NCBI RefSeq assembly: GCF_035277725.1
Contig: NZ_DATEJY010000120.1
Coordinates: 1 to 11,143 of the forward strand
Reading direction: 5' to 3'
DNA length: 11,143 bases
From: Dyella_B sp035277725
GTDB taxonomy: Bacteria > Pseudomonadota > Gammaproteobacteria > Xanthomonadales > Rhodanobacteraceae
This document shows, piece by piece, positions 6,187 through 11,143 of the stretch. Position numbers and translations under genes: made by a program. The notes under the pieces are model-generated. The model searched no databases and was not told the DNA's origin. It was given only the letters and a program-made list of their open reading frames with translations. Each line of letters opens with the position of its first letter. Positions within the stretch are counted from its first letter, which is position 1.

Positions 6187-6648
6187 ATGCGTCATCTGGT
6201 GGCGACGACCGCTTCGCGTTTGCTTGGCATCCTGCATGCAGGGCGCTGGCTGGGACCGTTGGTGATACGGCTGGTGTTCGGCTACTTCTGGCTGGAGACC
6301 GGTATCGGCAAGGTGCAGAACCTGGATGGCTTTACGCAGCGCTTTATCGGCTGGGGTATTCCGCACCCGGCATTCAATGCCGCGTTGTCGGCATGGACGG
6401 AATTGTTGGGCGGCTTGTTGCTGATGCTCGGGCTGTTTACGCGCCTGGTCAGCATTCCCATGATCATCAACATGATCGTGGCGCTGGCGTTGGTGGTATC
6501 GAGCCGCCTGATGGGCCTGGATGATTATGTCGAAGCCGATGAAGTGCTCTACATCACGATCTTTTTCTGGTTCCTGATCGCCGGCCCGGGGAAGATCAGC
6601 CTGGATACGTTGATCGCGCGCTGGCTGCGGATTCGCACGTACGATTGA
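6187..6648 (+). CDS. DoxX-family membrane protein of the bufferin locus (GigD-like)
   Basis: This 153-residue inner-membrane protein has four predicted transmembrane segments (about 22-42, 66-84, 88-106 and 118-134). It carries the DoxX features: LVIRLVFGYFWLETGIGKVQ at 25-44 and WTELLGGLLLMLGLFTR at 70-86. DoxX proteins often accompany DUF692/DUF2063 genes, as gigD does in Caulobacter, and are thought to serve in membrane redox or quinone-linked chemistry; their exact task in bufferin systems is not established. The gene is divergent from bufA, not the last gene of its operon as is common. The Shine-Dalgarno sequence is weak (GGGA about 9 nt, or AGGT just before the ATG). The stop codon lies 2 nt before REPIN-like element 2. 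Confidence 0.85.
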   Translation: MRHLVATTASRLLGILHAGRWLGPLVIRLVFGYFWLETGIGKVQNLDGFTQRFIGWGIPHPAFNAALSAWTELLGGLLLMLGLFTRLVSIPMIINMIVALALVVSSRLMGLDDYVEADEVLYITIFFWFLIAGPGKISLDTLIARWLRIRTYD

Positions 6649-6650
6649 TG

Positions 6651-6725
6651 TGCCACGTAGGCTGGGATGAAATCCCAGCATTGCCATCGTCAAGTAGCTG
6701 GGATTTCATCCCAGCCTACGTGGCA
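6651..6725. repeat. REPIN-like element 2 (two GTAG-type REP hairpins in inverted orientation)
   Basis: The arms 6651-6679 and 6697-6725 are perfect 29-bp inverted repeats with a 17-nt spacer. Each arm holds TGCCAC, then GTAGG, then a hairpin with stem GCTGGGAT / ATCCCAGC around the loop GAA. Both ends carry the GTAG head, the hallmark of REP sequences handled by RAYT transposases. It occupies essentially the whole gap between two convergent genes: 2 nt after the doxX-type stop and 2 nt before the exporter stop. It may end transcripts from both sides. It has the same plan as the element at 1917-1985 but a different stem sequence. Confidence 0.88.
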
Positions 6726-6727
6726 TG

Positions 6728-7366
6728 TCAGTGCATAAGGAAAGAGAACAGCAGCTTGCCCGCGATGCCCCACATCACCAACGCGATCAGCACGTCCAAC
6801 ACGCGCCACGCCAGCGGCTTGCGGAACATCGGTGCCAGCAAGCGCGCACCGTAGGCAAGACCGAAGAACCAGATAAACGAAGACGTCGCCGCGCCGATGC
6901 CGAACAACGCGCGTGGCCACGTTGCTGGCCACGGTGCGGCGAGACTGCCGATCAGCAGCACCGTGTCGAGATAGACGTGTGGGTTGAGCCAGGTAAAGCC
7001 GGCGCAGGTGGCAAGTACCTTCCACACACTGCCGGTGTCGTTATGTGTATCGGCGGTGAGCACTTCCGGATGGAAGGCACGTCGCATGGCCTTGATGCCA
7101 TACCACGCCAGCACCAGCGCACCGATGCACGCCACCACCATCAGCACACGCGGATGCTGCCCCACGGCCGCGCCCAAGCCACCCACGCCGGCTGCAATCA
7201 GCACGGCATCGGAAAGCGCGCAGAACAACGCGACCGGAAAACGATGCGATTGCAGCAGGCCTTGGCGCAAGACGAAGGCGTTCTGTGCGCCGATAGCGAT
7301 GATCAGCGAGGCGCCGAGCAGCAGCCCCGCCAGAAAAGGTGCGTGCCCAGCCGGCGCCGCGATCAA
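6728..7366 (-). CDS. LysE/ArgO-type amino-acid exporter, TTG start
   Basis: The predicted 212-residue inner-membrane protein has five to six hydrophobic segments and the LysE family motifs GAQNAFVLRQG (26-36) and NPHVYLDT (128-135). Length and motifs match the ArgO/LysE branch, which exports basic amino acids such as arginine or lysine driven by the proton gradient. The frame has no ATG near the family N-terminus. The TTG at 7364-7366 is chosen because AAGGA lies about 9 nt upstream and the TTG overlaps the TGA of gshA (TTGA, 4-nt overlap), implying translational coupling. The same frame stays open far upstream through gshA, but that part is a shadow. The substrate is not fixed by sequence; pairing with gshA could hint at a thiol or glutathione-precursor substrate. 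Confidence 0.85.
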   Translation of the reverse strand: MIAAPAGHAPFLAGLLLGASLIIAIGAQNAFVLRQGLLQSHRFPVALFCALSDAVLIAAGVGGLGAAVGQHPRVLMVVACIGALVLAWYGIKAMRRAFHPEVLTADTHNDTGSVWKVLATCAGFTWLNPHVYLDTVLLIGSLAAPWPATWPRALFGIGAATSSFIWFFGLAYGARLLAPMFRKPLAWRVLDVLIALVMWGIAGKLLFSFLMH

Positions 7367-8730
7367 TATGCGAATTCCTTGAAGACGGGATCGACGCTGC
7401 CATGCCACGCACCATGGAACAACTCCAGCTTGCGTTCGGCAGGTGTCTGGTTGGCTTCGACGATCTCGATCAGCGGTTCGAGGAAGATGCTTTCGTCGGC
7501 GCCGTTGCGATTGAGCCGGTTGCGGCGCTTCAAACCGTGTGCCGCGATCTGCAGGGCTTCGCGTGCGAGATCGCGTGCGGTGCCGCCGCGAAAGGGTAGC
7601 TTGAGCGCATGCTTGGGTACGCCGTCGCGCAGCGCGTGGCGTTCTTCGCGCGAGAAGTGCTTGACCAGATCCCACGCGGCATTCAGCGCTTCGTCGTCGT
7701 AGAGCAGGCCGACCCAGAAGGCGGGCAGGGCGCACAGGCGATTCCACGGGCCGCCATCTGCACCACGCATTTCCAGGTATTGCTTCAGCCGCACTTCCGG
7801 GAAAGCCGTGGTGAGATGGTCGCCCCAGTCTTTCATGGTGGCGTGCACACCGGGCAGTTCGTCGAGCGTGCCGGCCATGAAGCGTTTGAAGTCCTTGCCG
7901 GCAAGATCGATGTAACGGCCATCCTGGTAGCTGAAATACATCGGCACATCCAGCATGTAGTCGACATAGCGCTCGTAACCGAAGCCCTCTTCGAACACGA
8001 AATCGAGCATGCCGGTGCGGTCGGCATCGGTATCGGTCCACACGTGCGAGCGATAGGAGAGATAGCCGTTCGGCTTGCCATCGGTGAACGGCGAATCGGC
8101 GAACAATGCGGTGGCGATCGGCTGCAGCGCGAGGCTGGTGCGGAACTTGCGCACCATGTCGCCTTCGCTTGCGAAATCCAGGTTGACCTGCACGGTGCAG
8201 GTGCGCGTCATCATGTCCAGGCCGAGCGAGCCGACCTTGGGCATGTATTCGCGCATGATCTTGTAGCGGCCCTTGGGCATCCACGGCATGTCGTCGCGGC
8301 GCCACTTGGGCTGAAAGCCCATGCCGAGAAAACCCAGCCCCATGCCATCGGCCACGGAGCGCACTTCTTCCAGATGGCTGTTCACTTCGCAACAGGTCTG
8401 GTGGATGGTTTCCAGCGGCGCGCCGGACAGTTCCAGCTGGCCGGCCGGTTCCAGCGTGATGTTGGCTTTGTCGCGCACCAGCGCAACCGGCGTTTCGCCT
8501 TCGCGAGCAATCTCCCAGCCATAGCGCGCCGCAATGCCTTCCAGCAGGGCGCGGATGCCGCGCTCTCCTTCGAATGCGGGCGGCTTGAGGTCGTCGGTGC
8601 GAAAGCCGAACTTTTCGTGCTCGGTACCGATGCGCCAGGCGTCGCGCGGCTTCTCGCCAGCGGCCAGGTAATCGATCAGTTGCTGGCGGCCGTAGATCGG
8701 GGTGCTTTTGACGGCACTGGGTATGGACAC
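7363..8730 (-). CDS. gshA: Glutamate-cysteine ligase, plant/proteobacterial type (GCS2)
   Basis: This 455-residue cytoplasmic enzyme joins L-glutamate and L-cysteine using ATP, the first step of glutathione synthesis. It matches the plant-type class found in Xanthomonadales and alphaproteobacteria, not the E. coli GshA type. The active-site block GTEHEKFGF is at 35-43 and the substrate/ATP block ITLEPAGQLELSG at 91-103. Conserved stretches such as MPKGRYKIMREYMP and MMTRTCTVQVNLD follow. A CC pair (113-114) is present. The start is GTG (8728-8730): the coding start matches family N-termini and GAGG lies 8 nt upstream; there is no nearby in-frame ATG. That GAGG is in the 3' arm of a leader hairpin (8735-8772). 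The LysE-type exporter gene overlaps its stop codon, so the two are probably one operon. Confidence 0.96.
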   Translation of the reverse strand: MSIPSAVKSTPIYGRQQLIDYLAAGEKPRDAWRIGTEHEKFGFRTDDLKPPAFEGERGIRALLEGIAARYGWEIAREGETPVALVRDKANITLEPAGQLELSGAPLETIHQTCCEVNSHLEEVRSVADGMGLGFLGMGFQPKWRRDDMPWMPKGRYKIMREYMPKVGSLGLDMMTRTCTVQVNLDFASEGDMVRKFRTSLALQPIATALFADSPFTDGKPNGYLSYRSHVWTDTDADRTGMLDFVFEEGFGYERYVDYMLDVPMYFSYQDGRYIDLAGKDFKRFMAGTLDELPGVHATMKDWGDHLTTAFPEVRLKQYLEMRGADGGPWNRLCALPAFWVGLLYDDEALNAAWDLVKHFSREERHALRDGVPKHALKLPFRGGTARDLAREALQIAAHGLKRRNRLNRNGADESIFLEPLIEIVEANQTPAERKLELFHGAWHGSVDPVFKEFAY

Positions 8731-8734
8731 GGGG

Positions 8735-8772
8735 CAAGCCTCACGGGGATAGCCCCCGACTATGGAGGCTTG
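8735..8772 (-). promoter_or_regulatory. gshA leader hairpin that covers the Shine-Dalgarno sequence
   Basis: On the gshA strand, CAAGCCTC (8772-8765) is exactly complementary to GAGGCTTG (8742-8735). Between them GGGG and CCCC can form an inner stem around a 5-nt loop. The 3' arm contains GAGG, the only good Shine-Dalgarno match before the GTG start at 8730, so folding would mask it. This suggests translational control of glutathione synthesis, for example by temperature, a protein or an antisense RNA. The pairing is seen directly; regulation is inferred. Confidence 0.5.
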
Positions 8773-8804
8773 GTGTCGTCGCGAAAAGGGGGTTTGTGAA
8801 AAAA

Positions 8805-8829
8805 ATTGTACGTGACAGTACAGCTACAA
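8805..8829 (-). promoter_or_regulatory. Candidate gshA promoter -10 within a palindrome
   Basis: On the minus strand TACAAT (8810-8805) matches the -10 consensus at five of six positions and is followed by a run of seven Ts. No good -35 lies at 16-18 nt. The -10 sits in a palindromic stretch: TGTAC-6 nt-GTACA (8807-8822), with outer TTGTA (8806-8810) and TACAA (8825-8829). A -10 with a poor -35 and an overlapping palindrome suggests regulator-dependent transcription. Alternatively the weak stem plus T-run could be the terminator of the kinase gene that ends at 8891. Confidence 0.35.
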
Positions 8830-8890
8830 CCGGGGCGGTGAAAACGGCAGCGCGGGCACAGTAAAACCCCGCATGGCGCGAGCTCAATGC

Positions 8891-10390
8891 CTATTCCTTC
8901 ACCGTTTCGGGCCGGAACGCCACGCGCATGCGTGCACCCGTCCCTTCGAGCGCGTCGAGGATCTCGAAGCGGGCCTGATGGCCGCGCGCGATCTCTTCGA
9001 CGATGGCCAGGCCCAGGCCGCTGCTTTGTCCGTCCCTGCCGGCGGTGCTGTAGAAACGCTCGCGCACGCGTTCGCGGTCGACAGGGGGAATGCCGGGGCC
9101 GCTATCTTCCACTTCCAGATAGGGCGCATGGTCGTGCATGCCGCAGCGCAAGGTGATGCGGCCACCGTCGGGCGTGTGGCGGATGGCGTTGTCGACCAGG
9201 TTGATCAGCAGCTCATGCAGCAGCCAGTGCACGCCGCGCACGTGGGCCGGCGTGCACTCGGCACCCAGGTCGATATCGCGGGCGATGGTGCGGTCGAGCA
9301 TGGCGTCGGCGACGGTGCCGATCAGTGCTTCCAGCTGTACGTCGGTGAAGTCGCCGGGGCTGTGTGTGGACGGCTCGGCGCGTGCCAGCGCGAGCAGCTG
9401 GCTGGCGGTGTGGGCGAGGCGATCCACGCTGCCATACAGGCGTGCTATGCGTTCCTGCTGTGCTTCGTCGTGTGTTTCGCTCGCCAGGACTTCCAGTTGC
9501 GCTTTCAGGCCGGTGAGCGGGGTGCGCAACTGGTGCGCGGCGTTGGTGAGGAAATGCTGCTGCGCCTGCGCAGCATCGCGCACGGTGACCAGCAGGGTGT
9601 TGAGTGATTGCACCAGCGGGCGTACTTCGCTGGGCACGGGCTCCAGCGGCAGCGGTTGCAGCGATTGCGGTTGCCGCTCTGCGATGCGTTCGCGCAGGCG
9701 GTTGATCGGCCTCAGTGCCACGGTAATGCCGAACAGACACAGGCCAAGCACGAGCAGCAATTGGATGCCGTCGCTGAGGCCGATGACGGTATCCAGTCGA
9801 CGCACGGCATGGCTGCGCCGGTTCACGGTTTCGCCCACGCTGACGATCACCGGTTGGCCATCCACTTGCGTGCGATAACTGGCGATGCGCAGGACCAGCT
9901 TTCTATAAGTAACGTCGGAGAAACTGAAATCCCCGACAGCACTATTGCCTTGGGCGATGGGCAGGCCTTCATCGCCGACCAGGGTGCGGCCATCGGGCAG
10001 GCTTACGCGATAGAGAAAGCTATCACGTGCGCCCGGAAACAGTCGCCGCCAGACCGCAGGTCCATTGCGAGCAACGAAACGTTCCGGCGGTTTGCCGCGA
10101 TCGCCGAAGACATCGGGCGGTGGTGGCGGTTCGGTGCCGGGAGGATGTGGCGGACCGAATTCCGGTTCTTCCAGATGAAGCTGGCCGTCGTCTCCACGCT
10201 CAAGGTGCGCGGCAATCGCTACCGCCGTGTGGGAAAGGGCGCGGTCAAAAGCGTCGTATAGCGGCGTTACAAAGGTTTTGTGATCGGCCCAGATGCTTGC
10301 TACGAGCAGCAAGACGAGTGGCAGCAGCAGATAGACGACCAATCGTCCGCGAATGCTCGGCGCACGCCGGAGTTTTGAATCTGTCGCCAT
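8891..10390 (-). CDS. Sensor histidine kinase, TctE/QseC type
   Basis: The 499-residue inner-membrane kinase has a first TM segment at about 17-35, a periplasmic 2CSK_N-like sensor region (about 36-205) and a second TM at about 206-227. A short HAMP-like linker follows. The H-box is HFLTNAAHQLRTPL with the phosphorylated histidine at H286. The ATPase domain shows the N-box NLVDNAIRHTPDGG (397-410), the G1 box EDSGPGIP (428-435) and the G2 box SGLGLAIV (457-464), so all catalytic motifs are intact. The periplasmic part carries an unusual proline-rich stretch (about 74-103, with PPPPPD). The gene starts 17 nt after the response-regulator stop, without a clear Shine-Dalgarno sequence, so it is probably translated from the shared mRNA. 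Relatives sense tricarboxylates, metals or catechol-like signals; the signal here is unknown. Confidence 0.93.
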   Translation of the reverse strand: MATDSKLRRAPSIRGRLVVYLLLPLVLLLVASIWADHKTFVTPLYDAFDRALSHTAVAIAAHLERGDDGQLHLEEPEFGPPHPPGTEPPPPPDVFGDRGKPPERFVARNGPAVWRRLFPGARDSFLYRVSLPDGRTLVGDEGLPIAQGNSAVGDFSFSDVTYRKLVLRIASYRTQVDGQPVIVSVGETVNRRSHAVRRLDTVIGLSDGIQLLLVLGLCLFGITVALRPINRLRERIAERQPQSLQPLPLEPVPSEVRPLVQSLNTLLVTVRDAAQAQQHFLTNAAHQLRTPLTGLKAQLEVLASETHDEAQQERIARLYGSVDRLAHTASQLLALARAEPSTHSPGDFTDVQLEALIGTVADAMLDRTIARDIDLGAECTPAHVRGVHWLLHELLINLVDNAIRHTPDGGRITLRCGMHDHAPYLEVEDSGPGIPPVDRERVRERFYSTAGRDGQSSGLGLAIVEEIARGHQARFEILDALEGTGARMRVAFRPETVKE

Positions 10391-10407
10391 GCGCCGGCTG
10401 ATCGATG

Positions 10408-11073
10408 CTACGCGTCGTCGAGGCGGTAGCCCAAGCCACGAATGCCGCGCACCGTCGCCGCTTCGCCAAGTTTGGCGCGCAGACGCGATACGTGCACTTC
10501 GATGGCGTTGCCGGAGATTTCCTCATCCCAGCTGACGATGGCCTGGATCAGGCGCTCCTTGCTCACCACGCGGCCGCTGTGATGGGCCAGGCATTCCAGG
10601 ATCGACCATTCGCGCCGCGTCAGCTCCAGCACGCGGCCGGCGTTGTCCATCGCACGGCGACCAGCCAGATCAATACGCAGCTGCCCCACCACCATCTCAT
10701 TGGCGGTAGCGGCGGTAGCGCGGCGGATCAGCGCGCGACAGCGTGCCGCCAGTTCCGGCAGCGCGAAGGGCTTGACCAGGTAATCGTCAGCGCCCAGGTC
10801 CAGCGCGTTGACGCGATCGTCCAGGCCGTCGCGGGCGGTCACGATCAACAGCGGCAAGGAGCTGCCATCGCGACGAAGGCGGCGCACCAGGGTGAAACCG
10901 TCTTCGCCGGGCAGGCCCAGATCGACGATGGCGAGGTCGTAATGGGTGGTATCCAGGCGGGATTGGACCGATTCGGCGTCGGTCACCGCATCCACGACAT
11001 AACCGGCGGTGGCCAGGCCGCGCACGATGGCGTCGGAAACCAGGGGATCATCTTCAACGAGCAATATGCGCAT
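10408..11073 (-). CDS. OmpR-family response regulator
   Basis: This 221-residue protein has a receiver domain (1-115) with the acidic pair D8/D9, the phospho-acceptor D51 (LAIVDLGLPG), T79 (VTARD) and K101 (DDYLVKPF). A winged-helix OmpR/PhoB DNA-binding domain covers about 125-220 (LTRREWSILECL, then NAIEVHVSRLRAKL and the final GIRGLGYRL). All phosphorelay residues are present. It is the first gene of a two-gene operon with the histidine kinase and resembles the TctD/QseB/PmrA group. The ATG at 11073 gives the family N-terminus MRILLVEDD; the Shine-Dalgarno sequence before it is weak. The target genes are not visible, but the operon lies directly upstream of gshA. Confidence 0.95.
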   Translation of the reverse strand: MRILLVEDDPLVSDAIVRGLATAGYVVDAVTDAESVQSRLDTTHYDLAIVDLGLPGEDGFTLVRRLRRDGSSLPLLIVTARDGLDDRVNALDLGADDYLVKPFALPELAARCRALIRRATAATANEMVVGQLRIDLAGRRAMDNAGRVLELTRREWSILECLAHHSGRVVSKERLIQAIVSWDEEISGNAIEVHVSRLRAKLGEAATVRGIRGLGYRLDDA

Positions 11074-11108
11074 ACGACTGAAAGTGTCTGGAATCGCGAG
11101 ATCGTATC

Positions 11109-11137
11109 AGTTAACGCCACGATGATCTGTCATGCAA
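11109..11137 (-). promoter_or_regulatory. Possible sigma-70 promoter of the two-component operon
   Basis: On the minus strand TTGCAT (11137-11132) and TTAACT (11114-11109) are spaced by 17 nt, about 36 nt before the response-regulator ATG. The -35 is a fair match and the -10 only a partial one, so this is a weak prediction. Confidence 0.25.
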
Positions 11138-11143
11138 TACGAC

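Noticed and set aside
7367..8737. Long N-terminal extension of the LysE-type protein through gshA (669-codon frame)
   Set aside because: The extension is arginine-rich out-of-frame gshA sequence. The family N-terminus begins at the TTG at 7366, with its own Shine-Dalgarno sequence.
7609..8799. 396-codon plus-strand frame opposite gshA
   Set aside because: It is a shadow of gshA with no domain features, and it runs into the gshA leader.

Overview
The window looks like chromosomal DNA of a GC-rich gammaproteobacterium of the order Xanthomonadales, most likely the family Rhodanobacteraceae (Dyella/Rhodanobacter/Luteibacter type). I infer this from the gene content: a TonB-dependent receptor next to a secreted glycan-active enzyme, a plant-type glutamate-cysteine ligase, a bufferin cluster, and GTAG-headed REP-type repeats of the kind known from Stenotrophomonas (SMAG). 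The lineage is inferred from recognition, not from a search.

Left part (1-3900). The last 28 codons of a probable TonB-dependent outer-membrane receptor are followed by a structured intergenic region with a good intrinsic terminator. Next comes a secreted beta-propeller protein with Asp-boxes and a C-terminal CBM35/CBM6-like module (GH93/sialidase fold). Converging on it from the minus strand are a GntR/FadR regulator and an AraC regulator with an N-terminal cupin. This has the look of a carbohydrate-utilisation locus: receptor, extracytoplasmic glycosidase and sugar-acid-type regulator.

Middle part (3974-6648). A minus-strand operon encodes a bufferin-type RiPP metallophore system. It has a small exported Cys-rich precursor with CKGQ repeats (BufA-like), a DUF692/MNIO multinuclear iron oxidase (BufB) and a DUF2063 partner protein (BufC) that overlaps bufB by 4 nt. 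A divergently oriented DoxX-family membrane protein, the counterpart of GigD in the Caulobacter gigABCD cluster, faces away from bufA. A strong 12-bp hairpin lies between bufA and bufB. Together these predict a post-translationally modified periplasmic peptide that sequesters copper or another soft metal.

Right part (6728-11143). The minus strand carries gshA (glutathione synthesis, GTG start, SD in a predicted leader hairpin) and, overlapping its stop codon, a LysE/ArgO-type amino-acid exporter with a TTG start. Upstream on the same strand is a two-component system: an OmpR-family response regulator followed by a TctE/QseC-type histidine kinase.

Two perfect long inverted repeats (25 bp and 29 bp arms) fill the only two convergent intergenic gaps. 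Each is a head-to-head pair of GTAG-headed hairpins (REPIN). The two differ by paired, stem-preserving substitutions, so they appear to be two subfamilies of one structured repeat. I see no tRNA, rRNA, CRISPR array, prophage or IS transposase.
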